Positions 33,453-42,609 of a stretch of DNA of 64,000 nt are shown one piece after another. The notes under the pieces are model-generated. The model searched no databases. It was given only the letters and a program-made list of their open reading frames with translations, and had not been told where the DNA came from. The DNA is from Arsenophonus sp052401645 (GTDB lineage Bacteria; Pseudomonadota; Gammaproteobacteria; Enterobacterales; Enterobacteriaceae), in contig CP198939.1 of the NCBI GenBank assembly GCA_052401645.1, positions 496,001-560,000 of the forward strand, read 5' to 3'. Position numbers and translations under genes: made by a program. Numbering within the stretch: the first letter of the stretch is position 1; each line of letters opens with the position of its first letter.

Positions 33453-34196
33453 ATGAATAATATTAAATTAGAACAACTAATTAATACTTATTTGAATATT
33501 TATAAATATCAAGATTATGCTCCTAATGGTCTTCAGGTTGAAGGATGCTCGGAAGTAAAAAAAATAGTAACAGGCGTGACTGCATCACAAAGATTATTAG
33601 ATGAAGCAATAAAATTAAATGCTAATGCGATTATTGTTCACCATGGTTATTTTTGGAAAAATGAATCTCCTGTCATTCTTAATATAAAACATAAGCGATT
33701 AAAAACATTGCTTTGTAATGATATTAATCTTTATGGTTATCATTTGCCTCTTGATGCTCATCCTATTATTGGTAATAATGTAAAGTTAGGAAATATAATG
33801 GAAGTCGAAATTGATAGTTATATTACCCCGTTATTACCAATTGGTAAATTTTCAAAACCAATAACAGCTTATGATTTAATGTCGCGTTTAAATAATAGTC
33901 TATCACGTCAACCATTATACTGTGGTGATAATGGTCCAAAAGATATAAAAACTATTATTTGGTGTACTGGAGCTGGTCAAAATTTTATTCAACATGCTGA
34001 AAATATTGGAATTGATGCTTTTGTAACTGGTGAAGTTTCTGAGCAAACAATACATCTAGTTAGAGAAATTGGGATTCATTTTTATGCCGCTGGTCATCAT
34101 GCAACTGAGCGATTTGGAATTAAAGCCTTAGGTGAATGGTTACAAAAAAATTATGGTTTTGAAGTTACTTTTATTGATATACCTAATCCTGTTTAA
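33453..34196 (+). CDS. ybgI: NIF3-family dinuclear-metal protein YbgI
   Basis: Member of the NIF3/DUF34 family, a toroidal hexamer with a dinuclear metal site; the cellular reaction is not firmly established (GTP cyclohydrolase-like or metal-chaperone roles have been proposed). It is 247 aa, as in E. coli. Metal ligands coincide in number with E. coli: H63 and H64 in VHHGYFW, D101 in PLDAHP, and H215 and E219 in HHATERFG. I chose ATG 33453 over GTG 33450 because MNNIKLEQLINTYLN aligns without gap to MKNTELEQLINEKLN. A purine-rich GGAAAG lies upstream. It converges on gltA, with a long hairpin between them. Confidence 0.95.
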   Translation: MNNIKLEQLINTYLNIYKYQDYAPNGLQVEGCSEVKKIVTGVTASQRLLDEAIKLNANAIIVHHGYFWKNESPVILNIKHKRLKTLLCNDINLYGYHLPLDAHPIIGNNVKLGNIMEVEIDSYITPLLPIGKFSKPITAYDLMSRLNNSLSRQPLYCGDNGPKDIKTIIWCTGAGQNFIQHAENIGIDAFVTGEVSEQTIHLVREIGIHFYAAGHHATERFGIKALGEWLQKNYGFEVTFIDIPNPV

Positions 34197-34252
34197 TTTT
34201 TATTAAAATAAATAAAAAAGATAACTAAAATACTAAAATATTTATCTTTATT

Positions 34253-34312
34253 ATTAAACTATGTCTTACTATTTATTTATATTTATAAATAAATAGTAAG
34301 ACATAGTTTAAT
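34253..34312. terminator. 28-bp perfect hairpin between convergent ybgI and gltA
   Basis: Arms 34253-34280 and 34285-34312 are exact reverse complements around an ATTT loop, and the stem contains several G-C pairs. It starts 56 bp after the ybgI stop and ends 13 bp before the gltA stop. A short T run (TTTATT) follows on the plus strand, but no T run follows on the minus strand. The position suits a shared terminator; the length is exceptional. Confidence 0.7.
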
Positions 34313-34325
34313 TTTATTAAAATGA

Positions 34326-35624
34326 TTAATTATTTTTAATTAAATCACTATGAAAATCTTTTTGTTTATATCCTGTATATAATTGACGAGGGCGAGAAAT
34401 TTTTAATTTTTCATTATGCATTTCATTCCAGTGAGTAATCCAACCAATTGTACGAGCAATAGCAAAAATAACTGTGAACATTGTTGTTGGTATTCCAATT
34501 GCCTTTAAAAAGATACCAGAATAAAAATCTACATTAGGAAAAAGTTTTTTATCAATGAAGTAAGGATCACTAGTTGCCATATCTTCTAACTTCTTAGTAA
34601 CTTCTAATATGTTATCATTTAATTTAAGTTCTTTAAGTACTTCATCACAAGTTTTTTTCATAGCAGTTGCACGTGGATCATAATTTTTATAAATTCTATG
34701 ACCAAATCCCATTAAACGAAATGGATCATCTTTGTCTTTTGCTCGTTTGATAAATTTAGGAATATTCCCGACAGTTTGAATTTCCTCTAGCATACGTAAA
34801 CAAGCTTCATTAGCTCCTCCATGTGCTGATCCCCAAAGAGAGGCAATTCCAGCAGTAATACAAGCAAATGGATTTGCACCAGAAGATCCAGCTGTTCTTA
34901 CAGTTGATGTTGAAGCATTTTGTTCATGATCAGCATGTAAGATAAAGAAACGATCAACTGCTCGTTCGACTATTGGATTAACTTGATATTTTTCATAAGA
35001 TGAAGAAAACATCATATTAAGAAAATTAGCTGAATAGGAAAGGTTTTTCTGTGGGTAAACAAAAGGTTTACCAATAGAATATTTATAAGACATTGCTGCA
35101 ATTGTAGGCATTTTTGCCAATAATCTCAATGCAGCCATTTCACGATGTTGTGGATTATTAACATCTAACGAATCATGATAAAAAGCAGCTAATGCGCTAG
35201 TTATACCACAAAGAATTGCCATTGGATGAGAGTTACGCTGGAAACCTTGTAATAATTGACTAATTCGTTCATGGATTACTGTATGCTTAGTGATAACGTT
35301 TTTAAAATTATCATAATCATTTTGTGATGGTTTTTCACCGTAAAGTAATATATAACAAACTTCTAAATAAGTAGACGTAGTAGCCAATTGATCAATCGGA
35401 TATCCGCGGTGCAAGAGAATACCTTTATCTCCATCTATATATGTAATCTTAGATTCACAAGATGCGGTTGAAGTAAAACCAGGATCGTAGGTAAAATAAC
35501 CTTTAGAACATAACCCCCTAACATCAATAACATCGATCCCAAGTGTAGGGTTTAGTACTTCTAGTTCAATTTTTTTTGCATTTTTGTCGACTAACTTTAT
35601 GATCTTTTTTTCTTTGTTTGTCAT
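34326..35624 (-). CDS. gltA: Citrate synthase (type II)
   Basis: Condenses oxaloacetate and acetyl-CoA to citrate at the entry of the TCA cycle. It is 432 aa against 427 in E. coli, of the hexameric, NADH-sensitive Gram-negative type. Catalytic residues are visible: H268 in GSAHGGANEAC, H309 in MGFGHRIYK and D366 in FPNVDFYSG. The N-terminal small domain includes the YDPGFTSTASCES segment. A strong Shine-Dalgarno AGGAGA (35638-35633) lies 8 nt from the ATG. It is divergent from sdhCDAB across 634 bp, as in E. coli, and is the first of nine TCA genes in a row. Confidence 0.98.
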   Translation of the reverse strand: MTNKEKKIIKLVDKNAKKIELEVLNPTLGIDVIDVRGLCSKGYFTYDPGFTSTASCESKITYIDGDKGILLHRGYPIDQLATTSTYLEVCYILLYGEKPSQNDYDNFKNVITKHTVIHERISQLLQGFQRNSHPMAILCGITSALAAFYHDSLDVNNPQHREMAALRLLAKMPTIAAMSYKYSIGKPFVYPQKNLSYSANFLNMMFSSSYEKYQVNPIVERAVDRFFILHADHEQNASTSTVRTAGSSGANPFACITAGIASLWGSAHGGANEACLRMLEEIQTVGNIPKFIKRAKDKDDPFRLMGFGHRIYKNYDPRATAMKKTCDEVLKELKLNDNILEVTKKLEDMATSDPYFIDKKLFPNVDFYSGIFLKAIGIPTTMFTVIFAIARTIGWITHWNEMHNEKLKISRPRQLYTGYKQKDFHSDLIKNN

Positions 35625-36258
35625 TATAGAAGTCTCCTAGTGTTTATTAACCACAATTCATGAAAATAATGAAAGTATAGTAAAACGTTTTAAATTTGGA
35701 TAATATTTAATTACTTAAAAAGTAGAGCTATTTAAAAAAAAATTAAAAAATTTTTTTAATTTTAATTTAATAATAGATAATTTATTATATTTTATATATA
35801 TTTTAGATTTTTTTATAAAAAAGATCATATTTTATGATATGAATTTATAATTTTTTATTATTATATAATTTCTCATTTTTGTTTAGTTAATAATGACTAA
35901 ATTACTTTAATTTAATTAGATGATATAAATAATTAATTTGTGTTAAATAACATATTAACCATTTAATAATCTATTTTAAAATTTTAATTTAAAATTATTA
36001 TTTTTATTAAATTTATTCATAGGTATTATGATATTATTGCAATAAAAATATGAAAATTATATAATATAAATAAAGTTTTGAGATTTACTATACCACATGA
36101 GTTATATTTTCTATATAGTATTAATAAATAACAACTTTTATAAATTTATCTTAGATTAATTTATAACTTGAGTTATATTATTACTATAATAATAGTTATT
36201 TAATTTTTGATTCAACATCAGAAATAAAGAAAAAGATAAAAATCTTTTTTATAAAATT
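35625..36258. other. Divergent gltA/sdhC intergenic region
   Basis: 634 bp between two divergent operons, which must hold their promoters. In E. coli this region carries CRP and ArcA sites; I cannot identify such sites here. The only feature I can support is the gltA ribosome binding site (35633-35638). Confidence 0.5.
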
Positions 36259-36636
36259 ATGAAAAAACAAAGACCAATAAATCTTCAATTGCAGACAATT
36301 CATTTTCCGATTATTGCAATAGCTTCAATTTTACATCGAATTTCTGGTATTATTAGTTTTATTACTGTTGGTATTTTATTGTGGCTACTAGGATTATCGC
36401 TTTCTTCACCAGAAGGTTTTAACTATGTTACTAACATTATGTGCAATTTTTTTATAAAGTTCATTATTTTTACTTTATTAACATCATTAATATATCATAT
36501 TTGTAGCGGTATTCGTCATATGTTAATGGATTTTGCTTTGATTAATGAAAGCCTATATATAGGACGTATTTCAACCATAGTTACATTTATTGTTACTGTT
36601 ATTTTATCAATCTCAACAGGTTTTTTTTTATGGTAG
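36259..36636 (+). CDS. sdhC: Succinate dehydrogenase cytochrome b556 subunit
   Basis: Membrane anchor of complex II that helps bind heme b and ubiquinone. It is 125 aa against 129 in E. coli; four residues are missing at the N-terminus, so MKKQRPINLQLQT aligns with E. coli residue 5 onward. Three membrane helices are visible. The heme ligand is H80 in LIYHICSGIRH (E. coli H84), and the quinone-site residues S23 and R27 lie in ASILHRISG. It overlaps sdhD by 7 bp, so translation is coupled. First gene of sdhCDAB. Confidence 0.97.
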   Translation: MKKQRPINLQLQTIHFPIIAIASILHRISGIISFITVGILLWLLGLSLSSPEGFNYVTNIMCNFFIKFIIFTLLTSLIYHICSGIRHMLMDFALINESLYIGRISTIVTFIVTVILSISTGFFLW

Positions 36637-36974
36637 TTAATTCATCAGCATTAGGACGTACTGGTACACAAGATTGGCTACTACTTCGTTCATCTGCTAT
36701 TATTATAGCTTTTTATACATTTTATATTATCAGTTTTATTATAACCAATAAGTTAAATTATACTGTTTGGTTAAATTTTTTTGCTCTTTCTATGACAAAA
36801 GTTTTTACTATTTTAACACTTATTTCTACATTAATACATGCATGGATAGGTTTATGGCAAGTTTTAACCGATTATATTAAATCAATTCTATTGCGATTAT
36901 TGTTACAATTTTTTTTTATTGTTATATTAATAACTTATTTAATTTATGGAACAGTTGTTGTATTTGGAGTCTAA
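36630..36974 (+). CDS. sdhD: Succinate dehydrogenase membrane anchor subunit
   Basis: Second membrane anchor of complex II, 114 aa against 115 in E. coli. Three hydrophobic helices are present. The segment LIHAWIGLWQVLTDYIK contains the heme-side histidine and the D-Y pair at the quinone site. The start overlaps the sdhC end by 7 bp, and the stop is directly followed by the sdhA ATG (no gap), a tightly coupled operon as in E. coli. Confidence 0.97.
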   Translation: MVVNSSALGRTGTQDWLLLRSSAIIIAFYTFYIISFIITNKLNYTVWLNFFALSMTKVFTILTLISTLIHAWIGLWQVLTDYIKSILLRLLLQFFFIVILITYLIYGTVVVFGV

Positions 36975-38744
36975 ATGAAGTTACCAATAAGGGAATTTGA
37001 TGTAATTATTATTGGAGCTGGAGGGGCTGGAATGCAAGCAGCATTACAAATTTCTCGGCTAGGTTTATCATGTGCATTAATTTCTAAAGTATTTCCAACG
37101 CGTTCACATACTGTATCAGCTCAAGGTGGAATCAGTGTTTCACTAGGCAATATTCATGAAGATGATTGGCAATGGCATATGTATGATACAATTAAAGGTT
37201 CTGATTATATAGGTGATCAAAATGCTATTGAATACATGTGTAAAACAGGACCTGAAGTCATATTGGAGCTCGAACATATGGGATTACCATTTTCGCGTTT
37301 AGATGATGGTCGTATTTATCAACGTCCATTTGGTGGGCAGTCAAAGAATTTTGGTGGAGAGCAAGCCTCACGTACTGCTGCAGCGTCAGATAGAACAGGA
37401 CATGCTCTTTTACACACCCTTTATCAACAAAATTTAAAAAACCATACTTCAATTTTTTCTGAATGGTATTCACTTGATTTAGTTAAAAATCAAGATGGTA
37501 ATATAGTCGGTTGTACTGCATTGTGTATGGAAAATGGTGATGTTGTATATTTTAAAGCTAAAGCAACTATTCTTGCTACTGGTGGAGCTGGAAGAATTTA
37601 TCAATCAACAAGCAATGCTTATATTAATACAGGTGATGGAATTGGAATGGCTGTTAGGGCTGGAGTGCCATTACAAGATATGGAGATGTGGCAATTTCAT
37701 CCAACTGGAATTGCTGGAGTAGGTATATTAATAACAGAAGCCTGTAGAGGGGAAGGGGGATATTTACTCAATAAAAATGGTGAGCGATTTATGGAACGTT
37801 ATGCCCCAAATTCAAAAGATCTAGCTAGCCGTGATGTTGTTGCTCGTTCAATTATGATAGAGATTCGTGAAGGTAGGGGATATGATGGATCTTATGGACA
37901 ACATGTTAAATTAAAACTTAATCATTTAGGTAAAGAAATATTAGAATCACGATTACCTGGTATTCTTGAATTATCAAAAACTTTCGCTAATATTAACCCA
38001 GTTAAAGAGCATATTCCTGTTATTCCTACTTGTCATTATATGATGGGTGGTATTCCGACTAAAATAACAGGTCAAGCGTTGATGATCAATGAAAAAGGTG
38101 AAGATGTTATAATTCCTGGATTATTTGCTATTGGTGAAATTGCCTGTGTTTCTGTTCATGGCGCAAATAGATTAGGTGGAAATTCATTGCTTGATTTAGT
38201 AGTATTTGGACGTTCTGTTGCGATATATTTAAATGAATATTTATTAAAACAAGGTTTATCTGTACGTGATGCCAGTGAGTATGATATTGATGCATCATTA
38301 ATGCGCTTTAATCGATGGAATAATACGAATAATGGTGAAGATATAGTAGAAATACGCAAAGCATTGCAAACTTGTATGCAGAATAATTTTTCAGTTTTTC
38401 GTGAAGGTTGTACAATGAATAATGGATTAGAAGAATTAAAAATAATTCGTGAGCGTCTTAAAAATGCTAGGTTAGATGATACTTCACGTGAATTTAATAC
38501 AAACCGTATTGAATGTTTAGAATTAGATAATTTAGTAGAAACAGCATTTGCAACAGCAGAAGCAGCAAATTTTCGCACTGAAAGTCGAGGTGCACATAAT
38601 CGATCTGACTATCCTGATCGTGATGATATTAATTGGTTATGCCATACTATTTATTTACCTCAATCTGGAACAATGACTCGACGAGAAGTAAATATGCAAC
38701 CAAAATTATGCAATTCTTTTAAACCTAAACCACGTACTTATTAA
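36975..38744 (+). CDS. sdhA: Succinate dehydrogenase flavoprotein subunit
   Basis: Catalytic subunit of complex II; oxidises succinate to fumarate on covalent FAD. It is 589 aa against 588 in E. coli. The FAD-binding GAGGAGMQAA lies near residues 15-24 and the FAD-linking histidine is H45 in RSHTVSAQGG. Substrate-site segments TCHYMMGGIPT and HGANRLGGNSLLD are intact. Its start abuts the sdhD stop. A 36-bp gap with a small hairpin separates it from sdhB. Base composition is clearly less A+T rich than the flanking deserts, indicating strong selection. Confidence 0.98.
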   Translation: MKLPIREFDVIIIGAGGAGMQAALQISRLGLSCALISKVFPTRSHTVSAQGGISVSLGNIHEDDWQWHMYDTIKGSDYIGDQNAIEYMCKTGPEVILELEHMGLPFSRLDDGRIYQRPFGGQSKNFGGEQASRTAAASDRTGHALLHTLYQQNLKNHTSIFSEWYSLDLVKNQDGNIVGCTALCMENGDVVYFKAKATILATGGAGRIYQSTSNAYINTGDGIGMAVRAGVPLQDMEMWQFHPTGIAGVGILITEACRGEGGYLLNKNGERFMERYAPNSKDLASRDVVARSIMIEIREGRGYDGSYGQHVKLKLNHLGKEILESRLPGILELSKTFANINPVKEHIPVIPTCHYMMGGIPTKITGQALMINEKGEDVIIPGLFAIGEIACVSVHGANRLGGNSLLDLVVFGRSVAIYLNEYLLKQGLSVRDASEYDIDASLMRFNRWNNTNNGEDIVEIRKALQTCMQNNFSVFREGCTMNNGLEELKIIRERLKNARLDDTSREFNTNRIECLELDNLVETAFATAEAANFRTESRGAHNRSDYPDRDDINWLCHTIYLPQSGTMTRREVNMQPKLCNSFKPKPRTY

Positions 38745-38753
38745 TGAAGATTA

Positions 38754-38772
38754 TCTCTAGTACTCTAGAGAG
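38754..38772 (+). promoter_or_regulatory. Hairpin covering the sdhB ribosome binding site
   Basis: TCTCTAG (38754-38760) pairs perfectly with CTAGAGA (38765-38771) around TACT. The 3' arm contains GAGAG (38768-38772), the only Shine-Dalgarno-like sequence before the sdhB ATG at 38781 (8 nt spacing). Folding would hide it. Whether it acts in translation control or mRNA stability is unknown. Confidence 0.5.
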
Positions 38773-38780
38773 TATAAATT

Positions 38781-39497
38781 ATGAAAATTAAATTTTCTAT
38801 TTATCGTTATAATTCAGATATAGATAATATACCACGTATGCAAGACTATAGTTTAGAGATAACTAAAGATCGTGATATAATGTTATTAGATGCTTTAATT
38901 AAACTAAAAGAAAAAGATCCGACTTTGTCATTTAGGCGTTCTTGTCGTGAGGGAGTTTGTGGTTCAGATGGATTAAATATGAATGGTAAAAATGGATTAG
39001 CTTGTATTACACCATTGTCGACTTTATATCGTAATAATAAAAAAATTGTCATTCGACCATTGCCAGGTTTACCTATTATACGAGATTTATTTGTGGATAT
39101 GACTCAATTTTATACTCAATATGAAAAAATTCGGCCTTATATTATCAATCATAGTAAGGATAAACCGATTCGTGAATATATACAGACTCCTGAACAAAGG
39201 AAAAAATTGGATGGTTTATATGAATGTATTCTTTGTGCTTGTTGTTCAACATCATGTCCATCATTTTGGTGGAATTTTGATAAATTTATTGGCCCTGCTG
39301 GTTTATTAACTGCTTATAGATTTTTAATCGATAATCGTGATACTGAAACCAATAGTAGATTGGATAATTTAAATGACTCTTTTAGCGTATTTCGCTGTCA
39401 TAGTATTATGAATTGTGTCAGCGTCTGCCCAAAAGGTTTAAATCCAACTAAAGCTATTAGTCGTATTAAATTAATGTTATTGAAATATAGTGCATAA
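38781..39497 (+). CDS. sdhB: Succinate dehydrogenase iron-sulfur subunit
   Basis: Carries electrons from FAD to ubiquinone in complex II through three clusters. It is 238 aa, identical in length to E. coli. The 2Fe-2S ligands C55, C60, D63 and C75 lie in CREGVCGSDG and NGLAC. Ligands of the 4Fe-4S and 3Fe-4S clusters are C149, C152, C155 and C159 in CILCACCSTSC, and C206, C212 and C216 in CHSIMNCVSVC. Its ribosome binding site lies in a hairpin with the sdhA end. It precedes sucA by 280 bp. Confidence 0.98.
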   Translation: MKIKFSIYRYNSDIDNIPRMQDYSLEITKDRDIMLLDALIKLKEKDPTLSFRRSCREGVCGSDGLNMNGKNGLACITPLSTLYRNNKKIVIRPLPGLPIIRDLFVDMTQFYTQYEKIRPYIINHSKDKPIREYIQTPEQRKKLDGLYECILCACCSTSCPSFWWNFDKFIGPAGLLTAYRFLIDNRDTETNSRLDNLNDSFSVFRCHSIMNCVSVCPKGLNPTKAISRIKLMLLKYSA

Positions 39498-39777
39498 TTT
39501 TAAATATAATTTTAATTATTAAAAAATAATATTAGAAATTAAAAAAAATTTTTAAATTTAATTTTTAATTTATATCTTAAATTATAAGAAGTAATTATTA
39601 ATTTTTTTATATTTTTTAAAGATTATTAAAAAAGGATCTAATGAAGAATTTATTTATTGATGATTATAGATAGAAGGGATTCAATAAATTTTCATTAAAT
39701 CTAATATATATAAAGTGCAATTCTGTTATTTACGACAAAAACTTAAGTCTATAATAGACTTGATGGATTGGAATACA

Positions 39778-42609
39778 ATGCAAAATCGTGTAATGAAGAA
39801 CTGGTTAGATTCAAGTTTTTTAGCTGGTGCAAATCAATCTTATATCGAACAGGTTTATGAAGATTACTTAACTGATCCTAATTCAGTTAATTTAGATTGG
39901 AGGAATATTTTTGATAAACTAACTATTGATTCAGTTTCTCATACTGAATTCTTTCATTCTAAAATACGCAAATATTTTCTTTCATTAGCAAAAAGTTCTA
40001 CGCATTATAAAACTTTAATTAATGATCCATCTTTTGATGTAAAACAAATTAAAGTTTTTCAAATGATAAATGCATTTCGCTTTAGAGGACATCAAAATTC
40101 GAATCTTGATCCTTTAAATCTATGGAAACAAGAATATGTTCCTGATTTAGATCCTACATTTTATGATTTAACTGATGATGATTTTAAGAAAGCATTTTTT
40201 GTTGGTTCTTTCGGAATCTGTAATGAGATGATGAAATTAAATGAGCTATATGCTGCATTAAAACGTATTTACTGTACTTCGATTGGCGCAGAATACATGC
40301 ATATTGTAAATATTGAAGAAAAACGCTGGATTCAGCAACATCTAGAACTTTTAACATCGATTAGTGAACGATTTAGTAAAAAAGAAAAAATTCGATTTTT
40401 ATCAGAATTAATCGCTGCTGAAGGATTCGAACGTTATCTTGCAGTAAAATTTCCTGGAGTAAAACGCTTCTCTTTAGAAGGTGGGGATTCTCTTATACCA
40501 ACATTAAAAGATTTAATCCATTATGCAGGAAAACAAAATACTAGTGAAGTAGTATTAGGAATGGCACATCGTGGAAGATTAAATGTTTTAGTTAATATCT
40601 TAGGTAAACAATCAAAAGATCTATTCAATGAATTTTATGGTAAAAATAATGATTATTTAGGTAGTGGTGATGTTAAATATCACCAAGGTTTTTCTTCTGA
40701 TTTTAAAACAGAAAATGATTTAATTCATTTATCTTTAGCATTTAATCCATCACATTTAGAAATAGTAAACCCAGTAGTAATTGGTTCTGTACGTGCTCGA
40801 CGTGATCGTTTGAATAAAAATTCTAATAATATGATATTACCAATTACTATCCATGGTGATGCGGCAGTAATTGGACAGGGAGTTGTTCAAGAAATGCTGA
40901 ATATGTCTCAAGCTTATGGTTATGAAGTTGGCGGTACATTACGAATTATAATTAATAACCAAATAGGTTTTACTACGTCAAATCCTAAGGATGCGCGTTC
41001 AACACAATATTGTACTGATATAATGAAAATGGTGCAAGCACCTATTTTTCATGTTAATGCCGATGATACTGAAGCAGTTGTTTTTATTTCTCGATTAGCA
41101 TTAGATTTTAGAAATAAGTTTAAACGTGATGTAGTAATTGATCTAGTTTGTTATCGTCGCTACGGTCACAATGAAGCCGATGAACCTAGTGCTACTCAAC
41201 CAATTATGTATCAAAAAATAAAAAAACACGCCACATCACTTAAAATTTATGCGGATAAATTGATAGCAGAAAAGATAATTACAAATGATGAACTAACTGA
41301 AATGATTAATATTTATCGTGATAAATTAGATAAAGGTGACCGTGTAGTTGATGAATGGCGACCAATGAGAATAGATCATTCGATATGGAAATCTTATTTA
41401 AATAATGAATGGAATGAAACTTATCCATCAAAAGTTAAGAAAAAACGATTACAGTATTTAGCTAAATGTTTAAATACTATTCCTAAAGATATAATTATGC
41501 ACCCTCGTGTTGAAAAAATTTATAGTGATCGTTTAGAAATGGCAAGCAGTAAAAGACCTCTTGATTGGGGAGCAGCAGAAACTTTGGCTTATGCAACATT
41601 ACTTGATGAAGGTATACAAGTTCGCTTATCAGGTGAAGATGCAGGTCGAGGTACTTTTTTTCATCGTCATGCAGTAATTCATAATCAAACTAACGGTTCA
41701 ATTTACCTTCCTTTAGCTAATATACATAAAAATCAAGGAATATTTAAAGTTTGGGATTCTGTTTTATCTGAAGAAGCTGTACTTGCTTTTGAATATGGTT
41801 ATGCATCAACTGAACCACGTGTTTTAACTATTTGGGAAGCTCAATTTGGTGATTTTGCTAATGGTGCTCAGGTTGTTATTGATCAATTTATTAGCTCTAG
41901 CGAACAAAAATGGGGTAGAATATGTGGATTAGTGATGTTATTACCTCACGGTTATGAGGGACAAGGTCCAGAACACTCTTCTGCTCGGTTAGAGCGTTAT
42001 TTACAATTGTGTGCGGAAGAAAATATACAAGTTTGCATTCCAACTACTTCAGCTCAGATTTATCATATGCTAAGGCGACAAATACTTCGTAACATACGCC
42101 GTCCATTAATTGTTATGTCACCTAAATCATTATTGCGTTATCACCTAGCTGTTTCCACTTTTGAAGAATTAGCAAATGGTAAATTTCAACCAGTGATTAG
42201 TGAAATTGATCCAATAGATTCTAAAAAAGTAAAACGCATTGTTTTATGTTCTGGTAAAGTTTATTATGATTTGCTTGAACAACGTCGTAAAAATAAACAA
42301 AAAAATCTTATAATTGTCCGTATTGAGCAATTATATCCATTTCCTTATAAAGATTTAGAGACAACTTTAAAACCTTATAAATATATTCGTGATTTTGTTT
42401 GGTGTCAGGAAGAGCCTCTTAATCAAGGTGCGTGGCATTATAGTCAGCATGATATTCGTAAAGTAATCCCAAAAGGGTCATTATTAAGTTATTCTGGACG
42501 TCCTGCATCCGCTTCACCTGCTGTAGGTTATGCACATATTCATCAAGAACAACAAAAAAGATTGGTTGATGATGCACTAAAAATAAATAAATTAAAGGAT
42601 AGAAAATGA
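39778..42609 (+). CDS. sucA: 2-oxoglutarate dehydrogenase E1 component
   Basis: Thiamine-diphosphate decarboxylase of the 2-oxoglutarate dehydrogenase complex; it passes the succinyl group to the lipoyl arm of SucB. With the ATG at 39778 it is 943 aa against 933 in E. coli, and MQNRVMKNWLDSSFL aligns exactly with MQNSALKAWLDSSYL. The frame is open back to a GTG at 39715, but that extension has no counterpart; an ATG at 39763 is a possible alternative. Conserved segments such as EVVLGMAHRGRLNVL, HGDAAVIGQGVVQE, CYRRYGHNEADEPS and LLPHGYEGQGPEHS are intact. Its TGA overlaps the sucB ATG by 4 bp. Only a weak ribosome binding site precedes the start. Confidence 0.97.
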   Translation: MQNRVMKNWLDSSFLAGANQSYIEQVYEDYLTDPNSVNLDWRNIFDKLTIDSVSHTEFFHSKIRKYFLSLAKSSTHYKTLINDPSFDVKQIKVFQMINAFRFRGHQNSNLDPLNLWKQEYVPDLDPTFYDLTDDDFKKAFFVGSFGICNEMMKLNELYAALKRIYCTSIGAEYMHIVNIEEKRWIQQHLELLTSISERFSKKEKIRFLSELIAAEGFERYLAVKFPGVKRFSLEGGDSLIPTLKDLIHYAGKQNTSEVVLGMAHRGRLNVLVNILGKQSKDLFNEFYGKNNDYLGSGDVKYHQGFSSDFKTENDLIHLSLAFNPSHLEIVNPVVIGSVRARRDRLNKNSNNMILPITIHGDAAVIGQGVVQEMLNMSQAYGYEVGGTLRIIINNQIGFTTSNPKDARSTQYCTDIMKMVQAPIFHVNADDTEAVVFISRLALDFRNKFKRDVVIDLVCYRRYGHNEADEPSATQPIMYQKIKKHATSLKIYADKLIAEKIITNDELTEMINIYRDKLDKGDRVVDEWRPMRIDHSIWKSYLNNEWNETYPSKVKKKRLQYLAKCLNTIPKDIIMHPRVEKIYSDRLEMASSKRPLDWGAAETLAYATLLDEGIQVRLSGEDAGRGTFFHRHAVIHNQTNGSIYLPLANIHKNQGIFKVWDSVLSEEAVLAFEYGYASTEPRVLTIWEAQFGDFANGAQVVIDQFISSSEQKWGRICGLVMLLPHGYEGQGPEHSSARLERYLQLCAEENIQVCIPTTSAQIYHMLRRQILRNIRRPLIVMSPKSLLRYHLAVSTFEELANGKFQPVISEIDPIDSKKVKRIVLCSGKVYYDLLEQRRKNKQKNLIIVRIEQLYPFPYKDLETTLKPYKYIRDFVWCQEEPLNQGAWHYSQHDIRKVIPKGSLLSYSGRPASASPAVGYAHIHQEQQKRLVDDALKINKLKDRK

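Noticed and set aside
38156..38578. 140-codon minus-strand frame inside sdhA, and similar frames inside sdhB, sucB, sucC and tolB
   Set aside because: They lie antisense to strongly conserved genes and result from codon bias on the coding strand.
39641..39673. 10-codon frame with an upstream AAGGA before sucA
   Set aside because: Too short and with tight spacing to the Shine-Dalgarno; no conserved leader peptide is known to me here, so I do not call it.
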